From: Alcanivorax sp.
GTDB taxonomy: Bacteria; Pseudomonadota; Gammaproteobacteria; Pseudomonadales; Alcanivoracaceae
Length of the DNA: 64,000 bases
NCBI RefSeq assembly: GCF_019431375.1
Contig: NZ_CP080267.1
Span: 1,984,001 to 2,048,000, forward strand
Reading direction: 5' to 3'
Shown here piece by piece: positions 43,211-52,057 of this stretch. Every line of letters starts with the position of its first letter. The first letter of the stretch is position 1. The translations under genes were made by a program, and so were the position numbers. A model generated the notes under the pieces. That model saw only the letters and a program-made list of their open reading frames with translations. It was not told the DNA's origin and made no database searches.

Positions 43211-43404
43211 GGAACTTCCCCCTGATTGAATGCCATCGCTTCACGGGATGACGACTCAAGATTAGGCAGGAAATTGCACCGGAACAGTGGGCCTTGAGTA
43301 GTTGCACTGTAGTACTATGTAGCCACCTGTAACCGCCCAGTTAAAGGTGACAGAGGCATGACCGGGCACTGAAAATCTGATGATTTTCAGTGTTCAGAAT
43401 GCGA

Positions 43405-44049
43405 CTACACCACGGCAAAAGCCCCGGGTAAATGCTGGCGCAGCGTCAGCAGATTCTCTTCCTGCACCGCCATCGGACCAAAACAATTGGCCATGGTACC
43501 GGCATAGCGCAACCCGTCTTTCTGGATCGCCTCAGCGGTAAGCAGAGCATGGTTGATACAGCCCAGCTTCATGCCCACCACCTGAATCACTGGTAGCTCC
43601 AGCTCGCTGGCAAGACCGGACAACATCTCCCGATCATTAAGCGGCACCCGCCAACCACCGGCACCTTCGATCAGAATCAGGTCCGCCTTGTGAGCATTCA
43701 GGGCGCCACGCACATAGCCCGCCAGACGCGCCAGGGTAACCGCTTTGCCTTCCTGCTGGGCGGCAATATGTGGCGCTACCGGCGCTTTCAATGCCACCGG
43801 GTTAACCAGCTCATAGGGCAATGTCACCGAACTGGCCGCCATCAGCTGCAGGGCGTCGTCATTGCGCCAGCCCTCCGCCGTTTCTTCACAACCCGCCGCC
43901 ACCGGCTTGAGTCCATAGCAGCTCAACCCGGCCTCGCGGGCCCGCTCCAGCAGACGACAACTCACCCAGGTCTTGCCGACTTCGGTGTCGGTACCGGTGA
44001 CAAAGAAGATGCCCTTGAGGGCGGGAAGAGGAGGTTTCTGGTTTTCCAT
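43405..44049 (-). CDS. bioD: Dethiobiotin synthetase
   Basis: A 214-residue ATP-dependent carboxylase that closes the ureido ring of biotin. The P loop is FVTGTDTEVGKTWVS; KPVAAGCE and ILIEGAGGWRVPL follow, then a conserved ANCFG near the nucleotide-base site. It is the last gene of the biotin cluster, separated from bioC by a 195-bp gap that holds a heptad inverted repeat. Confidence 0.96.
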   Translation of the reverse strand: MENQKPPLPALKGIFFVTGTDTEVGKTWVSCRLLERAREAGLSCYGLKPVAAGCEETAEGWRNDDALQLMAASSVTLPYELVNPVALKAPVAPHIAAQQEGKAVTLARLAGYVRGALNAHKADLILIEGAGGWRVPLNDREMLSGLASELELPVIQVVGMKLGCINHALLTAEAIQKDGLRYAGTMANCFGPMAVQEENLLTLRQHLPGAFAVV

Positions 44050-44087
44050 GATTTACTCGGGTGAACTTGTCGTTAAATTGCCGGGAT

Positions 44088-44247
44088 GCAAGTTTCAAGT
44101 TGCAAGTTACAACGCGCAGTGATGATCTTGCCTACGAACAACGACGTCATCCCGCGAGCAACCTGTGCGCAGGTGAATCGCGCGTATGGCATGCCAATAT
44201 CGCACGGCCTGTACCGCGCCTTGCAACTTGAAACTTGTCACTTGCTA
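44088..44247. repeat. Inverted element with AAGTTGC-type heptad arms
   Basis: The left arm 44088-44117 (GCAAGTTTCAAGTTGCAAGT... then ACAACGCGC) faces the right arm 44214-44247 (CCGCGCCTTGCAACTTGAAA...). The centre of about 96 bp is unique. The bioC stop codon (44245-44247) lies at the edge of the right arm. Confidence 0.85.
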
Positions 44248-45069
44248 CTCCGTCTTTTCCGCTTCCAGGAACAACACATTCCAGGTCAATGGCAGCCCTT
44301 GCCCGGTTCGTCTGGTTTCGTATTCCGCCACCATGGCTTGCCAGGCATGCTTGCCGGTCAGACCACTGGCGCCACTGACATGATCAGCACCGGTCGCTTT
44401 CAGGCGGCGAGCAATCTGTTTGACCGATTCGTAGTATTCCACCATCACCTGCTGCTGAATTTGCGCGCCGACAAACCCGGCATGCAGAGAGGCTTTTTGC
44501 CAGTCGTCCAACGATGGCAAGGCATTCACATGAGGGCGATGATTGACCGCTTGCCAGCTCTGGTTCAGTTCCCGCAGGGAGCCCGCCAACGGCACCGCCA
44601 GCAACAATCGCCCCCCCGGTGCCAGCACCCGGTGCACTTCCGCCATTACTCTGGTCGGGTCACACCACTGCAAGGCAAAACAGGAAAACACCAATCCCTG
44701 TGATCCATCCTCCAGAGGCAGCGATTCTGCATCGGCACACAGGGGCTGATAATTGTCATTGAGCCGGCCCCGCTCGGCAGCCTCATTCAGCATATCGGAG
44801 GACAGATCCACCGCCTGCCAGAACACCCCCGGCAACGCCTGCTGCTGGGCGCGGGCAAACGGTGCGGTGGCGCAGCCCAGATCCAGTGCAGCCGGTGTCA
44901 CCAGCTCAGCGGGCAACCGCTGCACCAACGAGCGCCCCACTGCCAACTGCAGCTCCGCATGGGCATCATAGCTGCGCGCAGCGCGACTGAAGTGCTGGCT
45001 GACAGCCGTCTTGAGAGGCCTTTCCACGGCCGCCTCAGTCAACCAGTTGATGGTCGCGATAGAAGTCAT
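44245..45069 (-). CDS. bioC: Malonyl-ACP O-methyltransferase BioC
   Basis: A 274-residue SAM-dependent methyltransferase that caps malonyl-ACP with a methyl ester, the first step of pimelate synthesis. AVSQHFSRAARSYDAHAELQ is the BioC opening; LDLGCATAPFA is SAM motif I, and FSCFALQWCDP is typical. The ATG at 45069 overlaps bioH by 35 bases; a GTG at 45027 just past the bioH stop is an alternative. The stop lies in a repeat arm. Confidence 0.94.
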   Translation of the reverse strand: MTSIATINWLTEAAVERPLKTAVSQHFSRAARSYDAHAELQLAVGRSLVQRLPAELVTPAALDLGCATAPFARAQQQALPGVFWQAVDLSSDMLNEAAERGRLNDNYQPLCADAESLPLEDGSQGLVFSCFALQWCDPTRVMAEVHRVLAPGGRLLLAVPLAGSLRELNQSWQAVNHRPHVNALPSLDDWQKASLHAGFVGAQIQQQVMVEYYESVKQIARRLKATGADHVSGASGLTGKHAWQAMVAEYETRRTGQGLPLTWNVLFLEAEKTE

Positions 45070-45847
45070 TGACCGCCCGGGTAAAGGTATCGGGAGCAGA
45101 CAGGAAGGGCACATGGGCCACCTGTTCGATGAGTGCGGTGCGGCCGTTCTGAATCAGCGGTTCCACCGCGGCCATGGCCGCCGCGGGCACGATATGATCG
45201 TGCTCGCCAAACACCATCAGCACCGGCATGGGTAACGCTGGCAAGGTGTCACGCAGATCCGTATCGCGAAGGATATCGAGCCCACCACGCAACGCCCTGG
45301 GTGCCGGCAGGCCGCAGAAATAGAGAATTTCTTTCAAGCGCGCGGTGTCTTCGCGCATGGCCGCGCTGCCCTTGCAGTTGAGGGCCAGGAAGCGCACCAG
45401 GGTACCTTCGTGGTCTTCATCGAAGAGCTCGGCAAACTTGGCCAGGATATCCGCCTTCATGGCCGGCTCCCAGTCCGCCGCTGCGGTAAAGCGCGGCGAG
45501 GTAGCCACCGTCACCACAGACTGCACCCGCTGCGGCGCCTTCTCGGCCATGGCCAGGGCCACCAGCCCGCCCAGGGACCAGCCCAGCAGATGGGCCTGTT
45601 CCGGCATGATTGCCAGCACCTGGTCGGCGAGAAATGCCAGGGTGTAATCATCATTGGGCAGCGGGCTCTGCCCCATGCCCGGCAGATCCACCACGGTGAC
45701 CCGGAAGCGTTCCAGCAGCGCCGGCACGATGTCGTCAAAGACGATGGCATGCAGACCCCAGCCATGGATCAGCACGATATCCTGGGCATCGGCATCCGCC
45801 ACGCCGGTGGCTTTGTAGGTGTTGTGGAAAGGGATCAACTTAGGCAT
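45035..45847 (-). CDS. bioH: Pimeloyl-ACP methyl ester esterase BioH
   Basis: A 270-residue alpha/beta hydrolase that removes the methyl cap after two rounds of chain extension. IVLIHGWGLHA (oxyanion region), the elbow LLGWSLGGLVA with catalytic Ser, Asp in MVFGEHDHIVP and His in QVAHVPFLSAPD are all present. Placement between bioF and bioC confirms the assignment among similar hydrolases. Confidence 0.95.
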   Translation of the reverse strand: MPKLIPFHNTYKATGVADADAQDIVLIHGWGLHAIVFDDIVPALLERFRVTVVDLPGMGQSPLPNDDYTLAFLADQVLAIMPEQAHLLGWSLGGLVALAMAEKAPQRVQSVVTVATSPRFTAAADWEPAMKADILAKFAELFDEDHEGTLVRFLALNCKGSAAMREDTARLKEILYFCGLPAPRALRGGLDILRDTDLRDTLPALPMPVLMVFGEHDHIVPAAAMAAVEPLIQNGRTALIEQVAHVPFLSAPDTFTRAVNDFYRDHQLVD

Positions 45848-45860
45848 TCGGGTTCCTTTG

Positions 45861-45957
45861 GTCAGACGTCTGACGTCGGAGGCCTGACGACAAAAACAAA
45901 CAACATAATCCGGTTATCGTGGTTAGCATCAGACGTCCGACGTCCGACATCCGACCT
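45861..45957. repeat. GACGTC-heptad inverted element at 3' end of bioF
   Basis: The left arm GTCAGACGTCTGACGTCGGA (from 45861) faces the right arm CAGACGTCCGACGTCCGACA (from 45930). The right arm encodes the last residues of BioF (CRTSDV) and its stop. Related to the element in miaA at 26234-26301. Confidence 0.8.
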
Positions 45958-47095
45958 TATCCAGCGCCGCCAGCAACGCATCCACGTCGCCTTCCTCATG
46001 GGCCGCCGACAGGGTGACCCGCAGTCGCGCCTGCCCGTCCGGCACTGTGGGCGGGCGGATAGCGGTGATCAGAAAGCCCTGTTCACGCAGTTGCTGGCTA
46101 AGGGCCAGGGCCTGCTGATCAGCACCGATAAGCAGCGGCTGGATCGGGGTGGCCGAGTCCATCAGGGTGAAACCCTGTTGTTCGGCCCCGGCGCGAAAAC
46201 GCTGGATCAGCGCCACCAGCTTTTCCCGCCGCCAATGCTCTTCCCGGGCCTTGGCCAGGCTCACCAGGGTGGCGGCGGCCACTGCTGCCGGCATGGCGGT
46301 GGTGTAGATATAGGTGCGGGCAAATTGTATCAGGGTCTCGATCAGCGCATGGCTGCCGGCCACGAAGGCGCCGGCGGTGCCCAGCCCCTTGCCCAGCGTG
46401 CCCATCAGTACCGGTACCCGCTCATTCACGCCCTGCGCGAACAACGAGCCACGCCCCTGCACATCCAGCACGCCCAGGCCGTGGGCATCATCCACCATCA
46501 GCCAGGCGTCATGGTCTTCACAGGCATCCGCATAGTCAGCCAACGGCGCCACATCGCCGTCCATGCTGAACACCCCATCGGTGACCACCAGTTTGCGGCG
46601 CGCCTCACTGCGCTGCAGCTGGCCACGCAGGGCTACCGCATCATTATGGGCAAAACGGCGAAACCGGGCGCCACTGAGCAGGCCGCCATCCAGCAGAGAG
46701 GCATGATTAAGGCGGTCGTTAAAGACCCCATCGCCCTTGCTCAGCAAGGCGCTCATCACGCCCAGGTTGGCCATATACCCATTGGAAAACAGCAGCGCTC
46801 TTTCCCGGCCGGTGTGATCCGCCAGCGCGTCTTCCAGTTGCTGATGGGGGCGCTGATGGCCGCAAACCAGATGGGAGGCACCGCTACCCACGCCCCAGTC
46901 AGCGGCCGCGCCCTGCAGGGCGGAAACCACCGCCGGATCATTGGCCAGGCCAAGATAATCATTGCTGCAGAAATTCAGATAGCGACGCCCGTCCACCTTG
47001 GCATAACGACCGCAGGGGCCGTCCTGTAGCAAGGGCTGACGATATCGGTGCTGAGCACGGCGGGCCGCCAGATCGGCAGCCAGATCGAAAGCCAT
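45929..47095 (-). CDS. bioF: 8-amino-7-oxononanoate synthase BioF
   Basis: A 388-residue PLP enzyme joining pimeloyl-ACP and alanine. NFCSNDYLGLANDP, GSGASHLVCGH, VDDAHGLGVLD and the PLP lysine in GTLGKGLGTAGAFVAG are visible. The last residues (GCRTSDV) come from a GACGTC repeat and probably replaced the native tail. It follows bioB with a gap of three bases, so the two are in one operon. Confidence 0.97.
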   Translation of the reverse strand: MAFDLAADLAARRAQHRYRQPLLQDGPCGRYAKVDGRRYLNFCSNDYLGLANDPAVVSALQGAAADWGVGSGASHLVCGHQRPHQQLEDALADHTGRERALLFSNGYMANLGVMSALLSKGDGVFNDRLNHASLLDGGLLSGARFRRFAHNDAVALRGQLQRSEARRKLVVTDGVFSMDGDVAPLADYADACEDHDAWLMVDDAHGLGVLDVQGRGSLFAQGVNERVPVLMGTLGKGLGTAGAFVAGSHALIETLIQFARTYIYTTAMPAAVAAATLVSLAKAREEHWRREKLVALIQRFRAGAEQQGFTLMDSATPIQPLLIGADQQALALSQQLREQGFLITAIRPPTVPDGQARLRVTLSAAHEEGDVDALLAALDKVGCRTSDV

Positions 47096-47098
47096 GGC

Positions 47099-48262
47099 TT
47101 AATGTTCAGTGGCAGCGGGGCGGCCGGTGTCCTTGTCTAGTACATGTTTGGCAGGGCGCTTTCCGCCACCTTTCTGCGACATGGCGTTATAGAACAGCCC
47201 GGCCTCTTCCGCCTGCTGCTCGGCCACCTGGGCCTTGATGACCTGTTCATGGGCCTCGTCGGAGGCTTCATGGCCAAGGTCCAGCGGGTGGATACCCAGG
47301 CGCTTGAACAATTGCTGGTCGTGATTGGCTTCCGGGTTGTCCGTGGTCAGCAGCCGCTCACCGTAGAAGATGGAGTTGGCGCCGGCCAGGAAGCACAGGG
47401 CCTGGGCCTCGTCATTCATTTCCTGACGGCCGGCGGACAGTCGCACATAGGATTGCGGCATCAGAATACGCGCCACCGCCACGGTGCGGATAAATTCGAA
47501 CGGGTCCAGATCATCCACGTCCGCCAGCGGCGTGCCTTCAATCTTCACCAGCATGTTGATGGGTACGGATTCCGGGTGGTGCGGCAGGTTGGCAAGCTGC
47601 TGTAGCAGACCGACCCGATCATCGCGCTGCTCGCCCATGCCGACGATACCGCCACAGCACACCTTCATGCCCGCATCGCGCACATTGGCCAGGGTGGAGA
47701 GACGGTCGTTGTAAGTCCGGGTGGTGATCACCTGGCCGTAGTATTCCGGCGAGGTGTCCAGGTTGTGGTTGTAGTAATCAAGACCAGCGTCCGCCAACGC
47801 TTCCGCCTGGCCTTGATCCAGCATGCCCAGGGTCATGCAGGTTTCCAGCCCCAGGGATTTCACCTGCCGCACCATGTCCAGCACATAGGGCATGTCTTTC
47901 TCACGAGGGCTACGCCAGGCGGCGCCCATGCAGAAACGGGAGGCGCCCTTGTCGCGGGCGGCCTGTGCCTCTTCCACTACCCGCGCCACTTCCAGCAGCT
48001 TTTCCTTTTCCAGCTCGGTGTTGTAGTGACCGGACTGGGAGCAGTATTTGCAATCCTCCGGGCAGGCGCCGGTCTTGATGGACAACAGGGTGCTCACCTG
48101 CACCGCATTGGGATCGAAATGGGCCCGGTGCACGTTGGCTGCCTGAAACAGCAAATCGTTGAACGGCAGAGCAAACAGGGCGTCGATCTCACTACGTTTC
48201 CAGTCATGGCGTACAGCAACGTCAGAGGCTGGCGATTGGGCGGGGCTGGCGGTTGCGGGCAT
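47099..48262 (-). CDS. bioB: Biotin synthase BioB
   Basis: A 387-residue radical-SAM enzyme that inserts sulfur into dethiobiotin. CPEDCKYCSQSGHY is the 4Fe-4S cluster motif; the auxiliary-cluster residues and YYNHNLDTSPEYY and RLSAGRQEM follow. First gene of the bio operon. A BirA-like operator lies about 50 bases upstream, so biotin level probably controls it. Confidence 0.98.
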   Translation of the reverse strand: MPATASPAQSPASDVAVRHDWKRSEIDALFALPFNDLLFQAANVHRAHFDPNAVQVSTLLSIKTGACPEDCKYCSQSGHYNTELEKEKLLEVARVVEEAQAARDKGASRFCMGAAWRSPREKDMPYVLDMVRQVKSLGLETCMTLGMLDQGQAEALADAGLDYYNHNLDTSPEYYGQVITTRTYNDRLSTLANVRDAGMKVCCGGIVGMGEQRDDRVGLLQQLANLPHHPESVPINMLVKIEGTPLADVDDLDPFEFIRTVAVARILMPQSYVRLSAGRQEMNDEAQALCFLAGANSIFYGERLLTTDNPEANHDQQLFKRLGIHPLDLGHEASDEAHEQVIKAQVAEQQAEEAGLFYNAMSQKGGGKRPAKHVLDKDTGRPAATEH

Positions 48263-48304
48263 GCTTCTTCTCCATTCGGGACTTCAAGCAGGCTAGGGAG
48301 CAAC

Positions 48305-49033
48305 ATGGCACCTGTCAACCTGATAGAGGCAACAAAAGTTTACTGCAGGTCACTTTTTGATCGCTCCTGCCAATGCCTGTTTTGTGGCCAGACACAGAGC
48401 AACCGAGTCTGCCCGGCCTGCCTGGTATTACTGGCGCGCCTGGAAGGCCCACTGTGTCGATGCGGTTTGCCCCACCCCGCTGGCAACCCCGGCGAGGAAC
48501 TTCCCGCCCCGCTATGTGGGCGCTGCCTGCGTCGCCCGCCCCCCTTTACCGCCAGCCAGGCGCCGCTGCGCTACAGCTTCCCGCTGGATCGGTTGATTCG
48601 CCGTTACAAGTACCGTGGTGATCTGGTGGCGGAAAGGGGCATCGAGCAACTGCTGGCGGACACGCCCTGCCCCTGGCCGGACATGGATGCCCTGTGCCCG
48701 CTGCCCGCCCACTGGCAACGCCGCTGGCAGCGGGGCTTCGACCAGAGCCAGCGGCTGACCGATCGTCTCGCCGGCCTGTGGGAAATGCCGTCCTTACCCG
48801 CGCTGCAACGTCAACAATCAACCCCCATGCAGCAAGGACTCAGCCGTAGCCAGCGGCGACGCAATTTGCGTGGTGCCTTTGCCTGCACCCGGCCAGTCAG
48901 CGGGCTGAAGCTGGTACTGGTGGATGACGTCATGACCACCGGCAGCAGCGCCCGGGCCGCCAGTGAATGTCTGTTGCGCCATGGCGCCGCGGAAGTGCGG
49001 GTGTGGACCCTGGCGCGGACTCCGGAGCATTAA
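48305..49033 (+). CDS. comF: ComF-family amidophosphoribosyltransferase-like protein
   Basis: A 242-residue protein with an N-terminal zinc-finger-like cysteine set (CQCLFCGQ, CPAC, CRCGLPH, CGRC) and a PRTase domain ending in the PRPP motif LVLVDDVMTTGSSA. ComF is tied to DNA uptake in competent bacteria, though its reaction is not established. The ATG at 48305 is the only good start, which places the BirA-like site inside the coding region. Divergent from bioB, as in pseudomonads. Confidence 0.9.
   Translation: MAPVNLIEATKVYCRSLFDRSCQCLFCGQTQSNRVCPACLVLLARLEGPLCRCGLPHPAGNPGEELPAPLCGRCLRRPPPFTASQAPLRYSFPLDRLIRRYKYRGDLVAERGIEQLLADTPCPWPDMDALCPLPAHWQRRWQRGFDQSQRLTDRLAGLWEMPSLPALQRQQSTPMQQGLSRSQRRRNLRGAFACTRPVSGLKLVLVDDVMTTGSSARAASECLLRHGAAEVRVWTLARTPEH
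48312..48345. promoter_or_regulatory. Putative BirA operator between bioB and comF
   Basis: CTGTCAACC - 16 bases - AGTTTACTG. Read on the minus strand this is a GTAAACT half and a GGTTGACAG half, close to the known site TTGTAAACC-N16-GGTTTACAA with the same spacing. It lies about 50 bp before bioB and overlaps codons 3-14 of comF. Confidence 0.7.
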
Positions 49034-49293
49034 GAGGCGCAATTGCTTTCAGTGCGCAAACGCCGCCTTATGCGCTGTATTTCACCTGCCTGTTAGGCAT
49101 AATGATCCCCAGCGATTGCTGCATCGCCCCTTGCGTGCTCCGTCTTTTAGGCTGGCTCGCCCCTTGGCCAAGGGAAAAGGGACGCAATTTTGAAGGTGCC
49201 TGTCCACCCGTCGAAACCGCTCACCTTCAAGAACGGCCACAACAAGTAGGCAAAGGGCTTTTCAACAGCCTGCCAGTTCACGGAGGGATACCC

Positions 49294-49836
49294 ATGAGAA
49301 CAATAATAAGCGCGATAACCCTGTTTTTTCTGTCCACCACTTTTGCCAACCATGCCTATGCCGAAGACCGCTATAGCGGTGTTACCCTGATCCGTGGCAC
49401 CGTTGTCTCGGTGGGCCGTGTGGATCCTACTGAAAATGTGGACACCGGTTTCTTTGTGGATGCCAACTACAGCAGCGTGGCTATCAATGCAGGCATCGGC
49501 ACCAAAAAATTCGGCGACTCCCCGCTACGCTCTGACCAGCGGGAAGACGACCTGTCTGAAGCGGATGGGGAACGGGTCAACAATGCCTACGCCGGCATCG
49601 GTTTCGGTCGCATCGTGCAGATTCAGTATGGCTACGGTAACCACGGTGACCTGCTGCGCTTCCGCTCCGACTTCAACTATCGCTCGGTGGTGGATTTCTT
49701 TACCGGCAAACGCACCCCGAAAGACCGCATGACCCTGGGTGACCGCATCACTTTTACCGTTGCGGTGGAACAATACCAGGACAGCGACGAAGAGATTTTC
49801 GACAACGCAACCTGGGGCATCGGCCTGCTGTTCTGA
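49294..49836 (+). CDS. Exported beta-rich protein, unknown function
   Basis: A 180-residue protein with a clear signal peptide (ending NHAYAED, cleavage after Ala-Tyr-Ala) and a mature part of alternating polar and hydrophobic residues with many Gly and aromatic residues (YSSVAINAGIGTKKFG, YAGIGFGRIVQIQYGYG), ending in TWGIGLLF. A terminal Phe and amphipathic strands suggest a small outer-membrane barrel or periplasmic protein. The start at 49294 follows GGAGGGATACCC. I do not recognise the family. Confidence 0.7.
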   Translation: MRTIISAITLFFLSTTFANHAYAEDRYSGVTLIRGTVVSVGRVDPTENVDTGFFVDANYSSVAINAGIGTKKFGDSPLRSDQREDDLSEADGERVNNAYAGIGFGRIVQIQYGYGNHGDLLRFRSDFNYRSVVDFFTGKRTPKDRMTLGDRITFTVAVEQYQDSDEEIFDNATWGIGLLF

Positions 49837-49861
49837 ACCAGTGCCCTGGAAAGGATCATTG

Positions 49862-50545
49862 ATGGAAGTACATATTGCCCAGGGGCATAACCCGCCACAC
49901 AACATTCATGGCATCACCGTGGTGATCGACGTGATCCGGGCGTTCACCACCAGCCATCATGCCTTTCGCAAGGGACTGCGCTGCATCTGGCCAGTGGCCA
50001 ATGCGGAGCAGGCCTTTGCCCTGCGTGACGAGCACCTGCCCGACGCCCTGCTGGCCGGCGAAGTGGAGGCTCTACCGATCAAGGGATTCGATTTCGGCAA
50101 CTCCCCCTGGGAAATTGACCAGGCCGATCTGCAGGACCGGGAACTGATCCTGCGCACCACCAACGGCGTGGTGGCCACCCTGAAAGCCCAGGACAGCCAG
50201 GAAGTACTGGTGGCCGGGCTGGTCAATGCGGAAGCCACCGCCAACTATCTGCGCGAAAAGAACCCGCCCATCGTGGTGCTGGTGGCCTCACACCCCACCG
50301 GTGACGAAGACGTGGCCTGCGCGGAATACATCCGCCACCTGCTGGGCGGCGAAGGCGTCAGCTACGCCGCTGCCCGCGAACGCACCCTGAATGCCAAGGC
50401 CGCAAAAAAATTCTACGACGGCAGCCACCCCCGCCTGCGCCCGGAGGATATTGAAGCCGCCGCCACCAGCGAAGGCCCCGGTGCCCTGATCATGCGGGTG
50501 CGCTTTGATCCGATTCCTTGCATCACCGCTCACCCGGCTCCCTAG
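49862..50545 (+). CDS. ComB-family (2-phosphosulfolactate phosphatase-like) protein
   Basis: A 227-residue protein matching the ComB family: GITVVIDVIRAFTTSHHA, LLAGEVEALPIKGFDFGNSP, LRTTNGV and EDVACAEYI are characteristic. In methanogens ComB removes phosphate from 2-phosphosulfolactate for coenzyme M; in bacteria without coenzyme M its substrate is unsettled. Start at 49862. It follows the exported-protein gene after 25 bases and may share its transcript. Confidence 0.82.
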   Translation: MEVHIAQGHNPPHNIHGITVVIDVIRAFTTSHHAFRKGLRCIWPVANAEQAFALRDEHLPDALLAGEVEALPIKGFDFGNSPWEIDQADLQDRELILRTTNGVVATLKAQDSQEVLVAGLVNAEATANYLREKNPPIVVLVASHPTGDEDVACAEYIRHLLGGEGVSYAAARERTLNAKAAKKFYDGSHPRLRPEDIEAAATSEGPGALIMRVRFDPIPCITAHPAP

Positions 50546-50650
50546 CAGGCTGTTGACCCGGGACGTCAAGATTTCCGTTCTTTTTGATCAATGCGGCACC
50601 CACCACGGACTTGCTACTGTTGAAACCAATTCAACAGACAGGACAGCCCC

Positions 50651-51892
50651 ATGATCCAGTGGTCCGAACAACAACAGATGATCCAGAAAATGGTGCGCGA
50701 TTTCGTGGAAAAAGAAATTGTGCCGCAACTGGATGACATCGAGTACAACGGTGTGCCGCCCTACGACATCCTGCGCAAGCTGATCAAGACCTTCGGCATG
50801 GACGTGATGGCCCAGCAGTCTTTTGAAAAACAGCTAGCCCGGGAGAAGGCCATTGCCGCCGGGGAAACCGTGGAAGAGAAGAAAAAGGACGGCCCCTCCG
50901 CCATGGCCGGGGAAGAAGCCGCCATGCGCATGATCCCCATCATCGAGATCTGCAAGCATGCCCAGGGGCTGGTGACAGCCATGGGCGTGTCCATGGGCCT
51001 GGGTGGTGGTGCCATCATGAGCAAAGGGACCATCGAGCAGAAAGAGCGCTGGGCACTGCCGCTGCTGACCCTGGAAAAAGTGGGCGCCTGGGCGATCTCC
51101 GAACCCAACGCCGGCTCCGACGCCTTCGGGCAGATGAAGACCCTGGCCAAACGCGATGGCAATGGCGGCTACATCATCAATGGCAGCAAGACCTGGATCA
51201 CCAATGGTCCCTATGCGGACACCATCATCCTGATCTGCAAACTGGACGAGGAAGGGGTTCCCGCCGATCAACGCAAGATCGTCTCCTTTATCCTGGATAG
51301 CGGCATGGAAGGGCTGGAACAGTCCAAACCCTTCAAGAAGATGGGCATCGGCTCCTCCCCCACCGGCGAGCTGTTCCTCTCCGATGTGAAAGTGGGCGCG
51401 GACCGGCTGCTGGGTGGCAGCGAAGACAGCTACGGCCGCAGCGGCGCCAAGGGCACCTTCATGCAGGAGCGCGCCGGCGTGGCCGCCATGGCCCTGGGGA
51501 TGGTGGAACGGGCGCTGCAACTGAGCACCCAGTACGCCCATGACCGGGTCCAGTTCGGCCGGGCCATTGGCCAGAACCAGCTGATTCAGCTCAAGCTGGC
51601 AAAAATGGAAGTGGCCCGTACCAATCTGCAGAACATGGTGTTCCGCTATATCGAGATGACTGCCGCCGGTCAGCAGATGACCCTGGCGGAAGCCTCTGCC
51701 ATGAAGCTCTATGCCGCCCAGGCCGCCATGGAGGTGGCCACCGAGGCGGTGCAGATCCATGGCGGCTACGGCTACATGCGCGAATCACGGGTGGAACAGC
51801 TGATGCGCGACGCCAAGATCCTGCAGATCTACGCCGGCACCGACGAAATGCAGATCATTGCCATTGCCCGGGACTTGCTGGGACGCGTGTAA
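50651..51892 (+). CDS. Acyl-CoA dehydrogenase
   Basis: A 413-residue FAD-dependent enzyme for alpha-beta oxidation of acyl-CoA thioesters. AWAISEPNAGSDAFGQM is the FAD/substrate loop, WITNGPYAD follows, then RVQFGRAIGQNQLIQ and VQIHGGYGYMRES with the C-terminal IYAGTDEMQ. An insertion of about 20 charged residues near 70-90 (GETVEEKKKDG) is unusual. It stands alone; no partner beta-oxidation genes are adjacent, so chain specificity is open. Confidence 0.93.
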   Translation: MIQWSEQQQMIQKMVRDFVEKEIVPQLDDIEYNGVPPYDILRKLIKTFGMDVMAQQSFEKQLAREKAIAAGETVEEKKKDGPSAMAGEEAAMRMIPIIEICKHAQGLVTAMGVSMGLGGGAIMSKGTIEQKERWALPLLTLEKVGAWAISEPNAGSDAFGQMKTLAKRDGNGGYIINGSKTWITNGPYADTIILICKLDEEGVPADQRKIVSFILDSGMEGLEQSKPFKKMGIGSSPTGELFLSDVKVGADRLLGGSEDSYGRSGAKGTFMQERAGVAAMALGMVERALQLSTQYAHDRVQFGRAIGQNQLIQLKLAKMEVARTNLQNMVFRYIEMTAAGQQMTLAEASAMKLYAAQAAMEVATEAVQIHGGYGYMRESRVEQLMRDAKILQIYAGTDEMQIIAIARDLLGRV

Positions 51893-52057
51893 GCCTTTGA
51901 CTATAAAGGCCGTAAGCGTTTTGCCAGGCGCAGTGTCAGCATATTGACCATTGCGCCCGGCAGAATGGTTTTTGTGGTCTTCATCACACTCCGGGTTCCG
52001 GCATACACTCAACCATTATTCGTAGTGAAGGCTGAGAAATCAGCCTGGGTGGTTGAA

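Noticed and set aside
43330..43353. CTGTCAC half site upstream of phoD as a Pho box
   Set aside because: Only one half fits; the second half at the required spacing does not match.
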